Shown here in pieces: positions 8,928-17,720 of a stretch of 34,632 nt of DNA. The position numbers were made by a program, and so were the translations under genes. How positions within the stretch are numbered: the stretch's first letter is position 1; every line of letters begins with the position of its first letter. The notes below the pieces were generated by a model. The model searched no databases. It was not told where the DNA came from and saw only the letters and a list, made by a program, of their open reading frames with translations. The stretch is taken from the NCBI GenBank assembly GCA_021777845.1, contig JAJYDB010000016.1:1-34632 (forward strand), given 5' to 3'. This DNA comes from Planctomycetota bacterium (GTDB lineage Bacteria > Planctomycetota > Planctomycetia > Isosphaerales > Isosphaeraceae).

Positions 8928-10334
8928 GTGACGACCTGGGATGTCTTTCATTCCGAACGTCTTGAAATCGAGCGCGGGCTTGCGACCGACGCAATTCGGG
9001 CGGCACTCGCGGCCGGGAGGCTGCGCGACGACGATTTAGTACGACCAACCGGCTCGAACATCCCCTGGACCGCTATTGCCGACGTCGCCGAACTTGTCTC
9101 CGCGACAACGACCGCGAAGATGCCTGTCGAGCCGGAAGTCAAAGCACCACCGGAAGTTAAATCGGCCGCGAAGTCCGAAAAGCCGCCTGCACCGGCCGTT
9201 GAGGTCCAGTCCTCCGAGCCGCCTGAATCGAAAGGGTCGACCGATTTCGACCCCACGCATCAGGCGGCCGAATTCTCGATTTCCGACTTCGTCGACGAAT
9301 CCGACTCGGACTTTGAAGAGACCGCCCCTGACGCCTTCGACGATGAAATCGAGGTGCTCGATGCGCTCGATATCCTCGAAGAAGACGGCGCACCGGTTTT
9401 AACGCCTCAGGGCGGTCTGACACCCGTGGACGACGACCTTGCCGTGCTCGACGAGTCCGACCTCATTGAAGTAGACGACGCCGAAGAGAAGCCGTTCGAC
9501 CCCCACACGCTCTTCGAGGTTGACGACGAGGACGACGACCAGGATCTCGACCATGAGGCCGTCGCGGCTGAGAGCGAGAGCGACGAACTTGAGGATGTCG
9601 CCAAGCAACTTACGGCCGACGCCCCTTCGCTTGAGCTTGATATCGAGCCCGACCTCGCCGACATGCCCGCAGGTGCATTTGACCTGCGTCCCGCCAGGCT
9701 CGACGCTGTGATCGACGATGACGAAGGTGCCGGCGACGACGATGAAGTTTACTTCGTCGCGGTGCCTGAGCCTCTGCCAGGCGATTTCGAGGAGGAGGAT
9801 CCGTTCGAGGAGGACGAGGACGCCGCGGAATTTACTCTCGCCCGCGGCAAGGCTGAAACGGTGGAGGAACTCGACCTGGCGGCGATGGTCGACGTTGCGT
9901 TCCAGCTTGTGCTGTTTTTCCTCGTGACCGCCACCACCGTCCTATACAAAAGCCTCGAAATCCCGCGTCCGAACGCCGACGCACCAAACCCCGGCGCGGT
10001 TCAAGGTCAGTCGCGCTCTCTGGAGGATCTCAAGGATGACTTCATTTTGGTTGAGATTGACGCCTCGGGCGGGGTCAAAATCGACCGCGAGAACGTGGCG
10101 GCTTCGATGAACGCATTGGTCGAAAATCTGCGAGCCGCCCGCGAGCGCACGAACCGAAAGTCGATGCTCCTCTCGGCCGACTTCAGCACGCCTCACAAAA
10201 ACGCGGTGATGGCGTACGACGCCGCCAGCGAAATCGGACTCGGAATCGCAATCGCAAACCCCACTCCGCCGCCGGCAAATACTCCGCCGGCCACACCCTC
10301 GCCTCCGGCTCGCCCAACCGCGTCGGGCGGTTGA
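8928..10334 (+). CDS. GYF-like, acidic linker, ExbD-like fusion protein
   Basis: This 468-residue protein has three parts. Residues about 3-58 resemble the GYF_2/DUF4339 type domain (WDVFHSE, then IRAALAAGRLRDDDLVRP and PWTAIADVAELV), normally a cytosolic protein-binding module. Residues about 65-305 are a very acidic, low-complexity linker rich in Asp, Glu, Pro and Ala. From about 312 comes an ExbD-like end: EELDLAAMVDVAFQLVLFFLV, with Asp322 in the proton-carrier position, a single transmembrane helix, then a periplasmic domain (about 360-445) and a Pro/Ala-rich tail. It is therefore much longer than a normal ExbD (about 140 aa). Start is GTG with GAGAGGAA seven bases upstream. It lies 66 bases after exbD, so it should be in the same operon and could be a second ExbD subunit of the same motor. 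Confidence 0.88.
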   Translation: MTTWDVFHSERLEIERGLATDAIRAALAAGRLRDDDLVRPTGSNIPWTAIADVAELVSATTTAKMPVEPEVKAPPEVKSAAKSEKPPAPAVEVQSSEPPESKGSTDFDPTHQAAEFSISDFVDESDSDFEETAPDAFDDEIEVLDALDILEEDGAPVLTPQGGLTPVDDDLAVLDESDLIEVDDAEEKPFDPHTLFEVDDEDDDQDLDHEAVAAESESDELEDVAKQLTADAPSLELDIEPDLADMPAGAFDLRPARLDAVIDDDEGAGDDDEVYFVAVPEPLPGDFEEEDPFEEDEDAAEFTLARGKAETVEELDLAAMVDVAFQLVLFFLVTATTVLYKSLEIPRPNADAPNPGAVQGQSRSLEDLKDDFILVEIDASGGVKIDRENVAASMNALVENLRAARERTNRKSMLLSADFSTPHKNAVMAYDAASEIGLGIAIANPTPPPANTPPATPSPPARPTASGG

Positions 10335-10364
10335 TTTTGAACCGATGCTCAACGCGGAACACAC

Positions 10365-10393
10365 TTGCAGGAGCATCAGAGGAAGTGTATTAT
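10365..10393 (+). promoter_or_regulatory. Sigma70-like promoter for DUF1549/DUF1553 gene
   Basis: TTGCAG (10365-10370) and TATTAT (10388-10393) are separated by exactly 17 bases, close to the consensus TTGACA-N17-TATAAT. Transcription would start near 10400. That leaves no room for a leader before the GTG at 10404 and favours the ATG at 10458, which has a ribosome-binding site. Inverted hexamers ACACTT (10361-10366) and AAGTGT (10383-10388) overlap the two boxes and might be an operator. Confidence 0.5.
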
Positions 10394-10457
10394 TTAACAA
10401 TCAGTGAACACCCCGCCGAGTAACAATCCCGCCGAGTCCGTTCGCCCGGGAGAGCCT

Positions 10458-12707
10458 ATGTGTCGTAAGACGAGCCGTCGAACTACGTCGCGACTTCTCG
10501 TCGTCCTGCTGCTGCCGGCGGCGATCGCTGCGCTTCAGGAGTCGGCGCATGCGGGCTCGGACTCGAAGGCGGAGGCGCCTTGGTGGAAACAGCCGCCGCA
10601 ACGTGTCGATCCACCCGCGCCGATCGGCGGCCCGGTCCGGAATCCGATCGACGCGTTTGTACTTAAGTCCTTGCAAGACAGTAGTTTAGCCCAAGCGCCG
10701 GAAGCCGACCGCAAAACCTTGATCCGGCGTCTGAGTTTTGACTTGATTGGTTTGCCGCCGACGCCTGAGGAAGTGGAGGCGTTCGAGCGCGACGACCGTC
10801 CGGACGCCTACGAGCGGCTCGTCGATCGCCTGCTTGACAGTCCTCATTACGGCGAGCGCTGGGGTCGACATTGGCTTGATCTGGCACGTTATGCCGAGAC
10901 AACAGGTTACGAGCGCGACAGCGATAAGCCCCACGCTTGGAAGTACCGCGACTACGTGATCGCCGCCTTCAACCACGACCTCCCCTATGACCGCTTTTTG
11001 CTCGAACAACTCGCCGGCGACGAAATCCCGGACGCCTCGCCCGCTAGTCGAACCGCCACAGGCTTTTATCGGCTTGGACTTTACGACGATGAGCCAGCTG
11101 ATCCTTTGATGGATCGCTTCGACCAGCTCGACGACATCGTGCGCACGGTCGGAACCACGGTGCTGGGACTGACGCTTCAATGCGCACGCTGTCACGACCA
11201 TAAGTTCGACCCGATCACACAGGCGGATTATTACAAGTTTGCCGCTTTTTTTGTCCCGGGACGCCAAACGGTCCGCGACAGCGAGCCGAGTATTACACTC
11301 GCCGCGGGAGGGCAACCCGAAGAGGCGCGGTCCGCCGAGTTTGAAAACCAAAAACGGGCCTTGCAGAGGCGAGTTGAGGAGATTCGAGCGGGTCGACTCG
11401 CTCAGATCAAGCTGGAACGCGTGCTGCGCAACGCCGACAACGACACCCTGGCCGCTTACCAGACACCGCGCGAGCGGCGCGACCCTGAGCAAACGACGCT
11501 CCTTCGCAGCGTGCAGGGAATGCTGCGGGTGGAGGAGGGGGAATTACAGAAGAGTTTCACCGCCGCGGAAAAGTCGGAAATCGAGAAGTTAGTCCATTCG
11601 ATTTTTGAGGTCGAGATCGTAAAGACGAGATCGATCAATCGAGTGCTCGGATTCACCGACGCGAGCTCGACCCCGGAGCCGACGCGCGTTCTCGTGCGAG
11701 GCGACGCGCATCGTCCCGGCGCCGTGGTATCGCCGGGATTTCCGTCGGCGATCGAGGCGCGCCCGCCGACGATCACGCCGCCGTCTACGGGAGGGACAAC
11801 CGGCCGTCGTCTGGCATTGGCGCGTTGGTTGACGCGCGACGACCATCCCCTGACTGCGCGGGTGATGGTTAATCGGATCTGGCAGCATCATTTTGGACAA
11901 GGGATCGTGGCCTCGCCGAGCGACTTCGGCGCGATGGGCGACTCCCCCGCCAACCCTGCCTTGCTTGATTGGCTGGCGCGCGAGTTCGTCACCCGCGGCT
12001 GGAGCGTGAAGGCGATGCACAGGTTGATGCTGACGTCGACGACGTATCGACAGTCGGGACGCTGGAACGAGACCGCTGCGGAGAACGACCCGGTCGCGGC
12101 CTCGCTTTGGAGGATGCCGCCGCGTCGCCTCGAGGCCGAGCCGACCCGCGACGCGGTGCTCGCGGTATCGGGCAGCTTGAATTTGGAGATCGGTGGTCCG
12201 AGCGTAACACCGCCGATCGACGACGTCGTTTTGCAAACGCAGTCGCGTCCGGGCGAAAACTGGCCGAAAGTCGACGAGCGGGCCGCTTTTCGGCGGAGTG
12301 TTTACGTGAAGGTGAAGCGGATGCTTGCCTTGCCCGAGCTTGAGGTGCTCGACGCGGCGGATAATGCGGAACCTTGCCCTCGCCGCGCCGTCACCACGAC
12401 TGCGCCGCAGGCGTTGACGCTGCTTAACAGCGCCTTCATGCACGACCAGGCCGCTCGCTTCGCCGCGAGGCTTCTACGCGAGGCCGGCGACAGCCCCTCG
12501 GCGCAAGTTGATCGCGTCTTCAAGCTTGCCTTTGGCCGTGGGCCGAGTATGCCCGAGCGCGACCAGGCGCTCGCGTTCCTTGAGTCGCAGGCCAAGCTCA
12601 TCGCGCGGCGGCCCCGTCCCGAAGACCGCGTCGAGCCCGCGCGCGAGGCCCTCCGCGCGTTGTGCCTCGTGATCCTAAATGCCAATGAGTTTGTGACGGT
12701 CGACTGA
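10458..12707 (+). CDS. DUF1549/DUF1553 exported protein (no PSCyt1 domain)
   Basis: This 749-residue protein begins with a basic signal peptide, MCRKTSRRTTSRLLVVLLL, ending around AHAG. The DUF1549 (PSCyt2) domain covers about 35-250, with the family segments RLSFDLIGLPPTPEEVEAF and GERWGRHWLDLARYAET. The motif CARCHDHKFDPI gives a CxxCH haem site at Cys242/Cys245/His246. The DUF1553 (PSD1) domain is in the C-terminal half: LTARVMVNRIWQHHFGQG, RRLEAEPTRDAVLAVSG and TAPQALTLLNSAFMHDQ. It lacks the N-terminal PSCyt1 cytochrome domain that its paralogue at 14285 has. The frame is open from GTG at 10404; I chose ATG 10458 because GGGAGAG lies just before it and the signal peptide then starts normally. 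Followed by a DUF1501 gene. Substrate unknown; redox role in degradation is inferred. Confidence 0.93.
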   Translation: MCRKTSRRTTSRLLVVLLLPAAIAALQESAHAGSDSKAEAPWWKQPPQRVDPPAPIGGPVRNPIDAFVLKSLQDSSLAQAPEADRKTLIRRLSFDLIGLPPTPEEVEAFERDDRPDAYERLVDRLLDSPHYGERWGRHWLDLARYAETTGYERDSDKPHAWKYRDYVIAAFNHDLPYDRFLLEQLAGDEIPDASPASRTATGFYRLGLYDDEPADPLMDRFDQLDDIVRTVGTTVLGLTLQCARCHDHKFDPITQADYYKFAAFFVPGRQTVRDSEPSITLAAGGQPEEARSAEFENQKRALQRRVEEIRAGRLAQIKLERVLRNADNDTLAAYQTPRERRDPEQTTLLRSVQGMLRVEEGELQKSFTAAEKSEIEKLVHSIFEVEIVKTRSINRVLGFTDASSTPEPTRVLVRGDAHRPGAVVSPGFPSAIEARPPTITPPSTGGTTGRRLALARWLTRDDHPLTARVMVNRIWQHHFGQGIVASPSDFGAMGDSPANPALLDWLAREFVTRGWSVKAMHRLMLTSTTYRQSGRWNETAAENDPVAASLWRMPPRRLEAEPTRDAVLAVSGSLNLEIGGPSVTPPIDDVVLQTQSRPGENWPKVDERAAFRRSVYVKVKRMLALPELEVLDAADNAEPCPRRAVTTTAPQALTLLNSAFMHDQAARFAARLLREAGDSPSAQVDRVFKLAFGRGPSMPERDQALAFLESQAKLIARRPRPEDRVEPAREALRALCLVILNANEFVTVD

Positions 12708-12740
12708 CGACGTCCCCTCGGGCCGTCCGGGAGCAAGATC

Positions 12741-14171
12741 ATGACCCCTTGCGGACGCACGCGTCGCGAGTTTCTGTGGCAGACCGGCGCTGGTTTCACC
12801 GGTCTGGCCTTGACTTCGATGTTAGCGGAGGACGGCTTCTTTCGTAAGGTCCGCGCCGCCGAACTTCCCCCCGTCGACGACCCGCTCGCGCCTAAGCCGC
12901 CGCACTTCGCCGCGAAGGCCAAGAGCGTCATCTTCTTGTTCATGTACGGCGGGCCGTCGCAGGTTGACCTCTTCGACCCGAAGCCCGTTCTGACGAGCAA
13001 AAACGGGCGCACCGTCAAGCTTGAAACCCGCAAAGGAGCGGTCGGCGACGTCACGCTCATGGGCACGCCGCGCAAGTTCGCGAAGCACGGCCAAAGCGGC
13101 ATCGAAGTCTCGGACCTCTATCCAAACCTCGCGAACCGCGTCGACGACATGGCCGTGATCCGTTCGATGCACGCCGACAGCTTTGCGCACGGGTCGGCTA
13201 TGGTTCAGATGAACACAGGTACGCTTTTTCAAGGCCGACCGTGTTTGGGAAGTTGGGTGACATACGGACTCGGGACGCTGAACCGCGATTTGCCGAGTTT
13301 CGTCGTGCTCTTGGATCCGCGCGGCGGTCCGATCGGCGGAGCACCGAACTGGAGCGCCGGCTTCATGCCCGCGACGTACCAGGGAACGCAGTTTCGCGCG
13401 GCGGGAGACCCGATCTTGAACCTCTCGCCGCGATCGCCGACGACGCGCGCCGAGCAACGCGCCGAGCTCGATTTTCTCGGTCATCTGAACGAGATGCATC
13501 GCGACCTGCGCCCGCACGAAACCGAGCTTGCAGCGAGGATCAACAGTTACGAACTCGCGTATCGGATGCAGGCGACGGCGCCCGAGGCCGTCGATGTCGG
13601 TCGCGAAAGCGAGTCGACGCGGCGTCTGTACGGAATGGACGACCCGAAGTCGGCGGATTTTGGTCGCAAGTGTTTGACGGCACGACGGCTCGTCGAGCGG
13701 GGCGTGCGCTTCGTCCAAGTTTATTCCGGCGGCGGGCATCTTGACCAGAATTGGGACGCGCACGGCGACGTGAATAAGAATCACAACGTGCACTGCGGCG
13801 AGACCGACCGCCCGATCGCGGGACTTTTAACCGATCTCAAACAGCGCGGGCTGCTCGACGAGACGCTCGTCGTTTGGTCCGGCGAATTCGGACGGATGCC
13901 GAGCAGCCAAAACGGCGTCGGTCGGGACCACAATCCGCAGGGGTTCACGGCGTGGCTCGCAGGCGGAGGCGCGAAGGGGGGTGTCGTCCACGGCGCCACC
14001 GACGAAATTGGTTACGCCGCCTCCGAAAGCCCGGTCCACGTGCACGATCTCCACGCGACGATCTTGCACTTGCTGGGCCTCGACCACACGCTGCTCACCT
14101 ACTTCCACGGCGGTCGCGAGCACCGACTGACCGACGTCGCGGGGAAGGTTGTTCGCCCGGTTCTTGCGTGA
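12741..14171 (+). CDS. DUF1501 domain protein, Tat-exported
   Basis: This 476-residue protein starts with a twin-arginine signal, TRREFLWQTGAGFTG (Arg8-Arg9), predicting folded export by Tat, often taken as a sign of a metal-containing protein. The rest is one DUF1501 domain, which has an alkaline phosphatase/sulfatase-like fold. Recognisable segments are KSVIFLFMYGGPSQVDLFDP, the C-terminal LLDETLVVWSGEFGRMP, VGRDHNPQGFTAWLAGG and HVHDLHATILHLLGLDH, which carry the conserved Asp, Glu and His residues expected for metal binding. It follows the DUF1549/DUF1553 gene by 33 bases and is almost certainly co-transcribed; this pairing is the usual arrangement in planctomycetes. The sulfatase-like activity is not demonstrated for the family. 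The paralogue at 17721 shares its domain order. Confidence 0.94.
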   Translation: MTPCGRTRREFLWQTGAGFTGLALTSMLAEDGFFRKVRAAELPPVDDPLAPKPPHFAAKAKSVIFLFMYGGPSQVDLFDPKPVLTSKNGRTVKLETRKGAVGDVTLMGTPRKFAKHGQSGIEVSDLYPNLANRVDDMAVIRSMHADSFAHGSAMVQMNTGTLFQGRPCLGSWVTYGLGTLNRDLPSFVVLLDPRGGPIGGAPNWSAGFMPATYQGTQFRAAGDPILNLSPRSPTTRAEQRAELDFLGHLNEMHRDLRPHETELAARINSYELAYRMQATAPEAVDVGRESESTRRLYGMDDPKSADFGRKCLTARRLVERGVRFVQVYSGGGHLDQNWDAHGDVNKNHNVHCGETDRPIAGLLTDLKQRGLLDETLVVWSGEFGRMPSSQNGVGRDHNPQGFTAWLAGGGAKGGVVHGATDEIGYAASESPVHVHDLHATILHLLGLDHTLLTYFHGGREHRLTDVAGKVVRPVLA

Positions 14172-14284
14172 GTTACGGCGGATTTGATTTCCTTCCAAAA
14201 TTCCGGCTCCGCTCGCGACGCACGCATAGGTTGGAATCTCGCCGGCAACGGCTTTTGCATCGCGATCATGAGAATCCATCAATC

Positions 14285-17200
14285 ATGACCTCACGTTTGT
14301 CATCCTCCTTGGCCGTGATCCTGTTCGGGCTCGTCGCGACGTCGACGACGCTCGGAGCCGGTGAGCCGACTCCCGCGGACGACGCATTTTTCGAGACGAA
14401 GATTCGCCCGCTGCTCGTCGAACGTTGCTTGAAGTGTCACGACGGGGCAAAACCGAAGGGGGGGCTCACACTGACCTCGCGCGGCGCGATTTTAAGCGGC
14501 GGCGCGAGCGGACCCGCCGCGGAACCCGCTCGACCCGCTGAAAGCCTCATTGTCGAGGCGATCAAATACGGCGGTCAGCTCAAAATGCCTCCGAAGCAGA
14601 AGCTCGCCGACGCTGAAATCAAGGCCCTCGAACATTGGGTGGAGATTGGCTTGCCGTGGCCCGAGTCGCGCGTCAAGGCGGCCTTATCGCATCAAAATGA
14701 GAAAGGATTCTCCCCTGAACAACGCATGTTTTGGTCCTTTCAACCGCCGCGCGACGTTCCCTTGCCAAGCGTTCAAAATAAGACGTGGCCTCGTAATTTC
14801 GTCGACAACTTCATCCTCGCGAAGCTCGAAGCCAAAGCGTTGAAGCCCGCCCAGGCAGCCGAGAAACGGGAGTTGATTCGCCGTGCGACGTTCGATTTGA
14901 CGGGGCTGCCGCCCACTCCGGAGGAGGTCGAAACGTTTGTCGCCGACACATCGCCTGACGCGTTCGCGAAGGTTGTCGACCGCTTGCTCGCGTCGCCTCG
15001 ATACGGCGAGTGTTGGGCTCGACACTGGCTCGATCTGGTCCGCTACACCGACTCGTTCGACGCGCGGATTGCCTCGGGCGACAACGCAATGGATCTCAAC
15101 GACGCCTGGCGGTATCGCGACTGGGTCGTCAACGCGTTCAACAACGACTTAGCATACGACCAATTTCTTACCTATCAGCTCGCCGGCGACTTGCTGCCGC
15201 GCACCTCTGCGAGCGGTTTTGACCCGAACGCAATTGTCGCGACCGGCGTGCTCGCGATCGGCAACTGGGGCGGCGGCGACGCCGACAAGGAAAAGCTCCT
15301 CACCGACATCGTCGACGACCAGGTCGACCTAGTCGGCCGCGCCTTCATGGGGCTGACGATCGCGTGCGCCCGTTGCCACGATCACAAGTTCGACCCGATC
15401 CCGACTCGCGACTATTACGGGCTCGCGGGCATCTTTTTCAGCTCGCACATCCTGCCCAGCGTCGGCCCTAAAACAAACGGGCCGCCGATGCTCCGCATCC
15501 CGCTTGAATCGCCGGCGCAATTGCAGGCGCGGCTCGATTGCGACAACCAGATCTCAACGCTCGACACCAAAATGTACCGCAAGCTTGACGAATCCAAACG
15601 AGCGTTGGCCGTTCATATGCTTTCTCAGACGAAAGCGTACGTGCTTGCCGCTCGGGATTTTCAAGCGAGCGGCCTCCCGCTCGACGATGCCGCGATCGCG
15701 TCGTTCTCGGCCGCGCGCGGGCTGGTTCCGTTCGCGACCAGACAGTGGGTTGCGGACCTAGGGTTTGGAGACGATCCGCTCTTGAGCCCGGAGCCGCGCG
15801 AAAGGGCGTATCAGCCGAACATTATGCGTTGGATCGGGACCGACGACGCATCCGCGTTGGTCAACCGCAGTGACGTCGAGGTTGCGATCACGACGCTCAA
15901 ACTGCCGCCGCACTCGGTTGCCGTTCATCCCAGCGTGCGCGACGGCGTTGTGGTCGGCTGGAAGAGTCCGCTCGCCACTACTTTGCGCATTGAGGGTCTC
16001 ATCGCCGACGCCGACTCCGTGGGCGGCGACGGAATTGCATGGGCTCTCGAGTATCGCAACCGTCGGTCGGGCGGTCGCAGAATACTCGCCCGAGGCGACA
16101 TTGCCAACGGCGGCTCGTCAAGAATCGACGGTGATTCGCTCAAGAAAGTCGTCGTTGAAATTGGGGACGCGATCGAACTGGTTATCCTCCCAAAGACGAC
16201 ACATGTGTGTGATACGACAGTCGTTGAGCTTAAGCTTGTTGATGCAAGTGATCCGTTGGGCAAGACGCCGAAGGTCTGGAGTTTAACTGCCGACACGCTT
16301 GCCGACGCGTCGCGCACCAACCCTCGCGGCGACCGACTTGGACACGCCGACGTCTGGCGCTTCGCCGGCTTGAAGCACGCCTTGCCGTCTGCGTCGGCGC
16401 CTGGCACGTCGAAGTCGTCGGGGGGCTCGGTCGCGGAGACTCCCACGCCGTCGGCGCTTTGGCACGAGGTTTCGGCTCAAGTTAACCTCGCCGATCGCTC
16501 CGCGGTGATGCAAGCCGCCGAGAAATTTGCCGATCGATTCAAGTGCGTCGACGTCGGCAGTCCGTTTTGGGTCCGGGAGCCCCGCGACGAGGTTGCGCTG
16601 CTGAAGACTGATCGAGCTGCGTTGCAGGAGATGCGTACGCGTCTGGCCACCCTCCGAAAACAAAAGGCCCCGCCGGTTGCGTACGCGGTCGGAGTTGAAG
16701 AGGGGGGTGTGCCGGGTACGAACCACGCCGGGGTGCACGACGTGCGCGTCCACATCCGCGGCCAATACTCGCGCCTCGGCGAACTTGTCCCGCGACACTT
16801 TCCCTCGATCTTGACGCCCGCCGCGCCGCCTCGTCTCACCGAGAGCGGACGTCTCGAACTGGCGCGTTGGCTGACGAGGCCCGAACATCCGCTCACGGCG
16901 CGCGTCCTTGTAAACCGCGTCTGGCAGCACCATTTCGGACGCGGCATCGTCGCGACCGCGAGCAACTTCGGCAAGCTCGGCGAGCGTCCGACGCATCCTG
17001 AATTGCTCGATGCGCTCGCGCTTCGTTTCATCCGCGACGGCTGGTCCATCAAGCGCCTACATAAACTAATTATGCTTTCTTCTACGTATCAACAAGCGAG
17101 CATTGCCGATCCCGAAACACGCAGCAACGACCCCGACAATCTGCTGTTCGGCGCAATGTCGCGTCGCCGGCTCGAAGCCGAAGCCTTGCGCGATGCGCTG

Positions 17201-17650
17201 CTCGCCGTCGCCGGCACTCTCGATACGACCTCCGGCGGGCCCGCCTTCCGTGAGATGAAAACACCACGCAGAACAGTATACATGTTCACTGTGCGATCTG
17301 ATCGGTCGTCGTTCGGGCCGCTCTTCGACGCCGCCGACCCGACCGCGATCGTCGATCGTCGCGCGTCGTCAACCGTCGCGCCGCAAGCGCTCTTCCTTTT
17401 AAACAATGCGTTTGCGATAAGCGCCGCCGAAACGCTTGCGCGCCGCACCCTCGCGATCGCCCCCGACGACCCTCCGCGGGCCCGCATCGACGGACTCTAT
17501 CGACGTCTCTTCGCAAGGCCCCCGACGGCCGCCGAACTCGAGCTCGGGCTCGATTCGACCCGCCCCCGAACCGGCGAAACCCGCGAGGCGATTTGGACCG
17601 AGTATTGTCAAATGTTGCTCTGTACGAATGAGTTTATGTATGTTGACTGA
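14285..17650 (+). CDS. PSCyt1-DUF1549-DUF1553 exported cytochrome-type protein
   Basis: This 1121-residue protein has a signal peptide (MTSRLSSSLAVILFGLVATS, cut near AGA). The PSCyt1 domain (about 30-125) has a haem c site, CLKCH (Cys48, Cys51, His52), and a likely axial Met101 in LKMPPKQKL. DUF1549 follows (about 165-370), with TFDLTGLPPTPEEVE and a second CxxCH in CARCHDHKFDPI (Cys361, Cys364, His365). Between about 530 and 690 a beta-rich insertion (LATTLRIEGLIADADSV, VVVEIGDAIELVILP) looks like a carbohydrate-binding-type sandwich. DUF1553 forms the end (LTARVLVNRVWQHHFGRG, VAPQALFLLNNAF). The frame is open back to 13874, but that part overlaps the previous gene and is arginine-rich noise; the ATG at 14285 begins a proper signal peptide. 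No clear ribosome-binding site. Confidence 0.94.
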   Translation: MTSRLSSSLAVILFGLVATSTTLGAGEPTPADDAFFETKIRPLLVERCLKCHDGAKPKGGLTLTSRGAILSGGASGPAAEPARPAESLIVEAIKYGGQLKMPPKQKLADAEIKALEHWVEIGLPWPESRVKAALSHQNEKGFSPEQRMFWSFQPPRDVPLPSVQNKTWPRNFVDNFILAKLEAKALKPAQAAEKRELIRRATFDLTGLPPTPEEVETFVADTSPDAFAKVVDRLLASPRYGECWARHWLDLVRYTDSFDARIASGDNAMDLNDAWRYRDWVVNAFNNDLAYDQFLTYQLAGDLLPRTSASGFDPNAIVATGVLAIGNWGGGDADKEKLLTDIVDDQVDLVGRAFMGLTIACARCHDHKFDPIPTRDYYGLAGIFFSSHILPSVGPKTNGPPMLRIPLESPAQLQARLDCDNQISTLDTKMYRKLDESKRALAVHMLSQTKAYVLAARDFQASGLPLDDAAIASFSAARGLVPFATRQWVADLGFGDDPLLSPEPRERAYQPNIMRWIGTDDASALVNRSDVEVAITTLKLPPHSVAVHPSVRDGVVVGWKSPLATTLRIEGLIADADSVGGDGIAWALEYRNRRSGGRRILARGDIANGGSSRIDGDSLKKVVVEIGDAIELVILPKTTHVCDTTVVELKLVDASDPLGKTPKVWSLTADTLADASRTNPRGDRLGHADVWRFAGLKHALPSASAPGTSKSSGGSVAETPTPSALWHEVSAQVNLADRSAVMQAAEKFADRFKCVDVGSPFWVREPRDEVALLKTDRAALQEMRTRLATLRKQKAPPVAYAVGVEEGGVPGTNHAGVHDVRVHIRGQYSRLGELVPRHFPSILTPAAPPRLTESGRLELARWLTRPEHPLTARVLVNRVWQHHFGRGIVATASNFGKLGERPTHPELLDALALRFIRDGWSIKRLHKLIMLSSTYQQASIADPETRSNDPDNLLFGAMSRRRLEAEALRDALLAVAGTLDTTSGGPAFREMKTPRRTVYMFTVRSDRSSFGPLFDAADPTAIVDRRASSTVAPQALFLLNNAFAISAAETLARRTLAIAPDDPPRARIDGLYRRLFARPPTAAELELGLDSTRPRTGETREAIWTEYCQMLLCTNEFMYVD

Positions 17651-17720
17651 GTGTTAACGAGAGTTGAGCCCCAACCTCGCTTAATACTCCGTTCAGGCAT
17701 ACATTTATTCGGATATTAAT

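Noticed and set aside
13874-14284. 137-residue N-terminal extension of the second DUF1549/DUF1553 protein
   Set aside because: It overlaps the first DUF1501 gene in another frame and is arginine-rich; a normal signal peptide starts at 14285.
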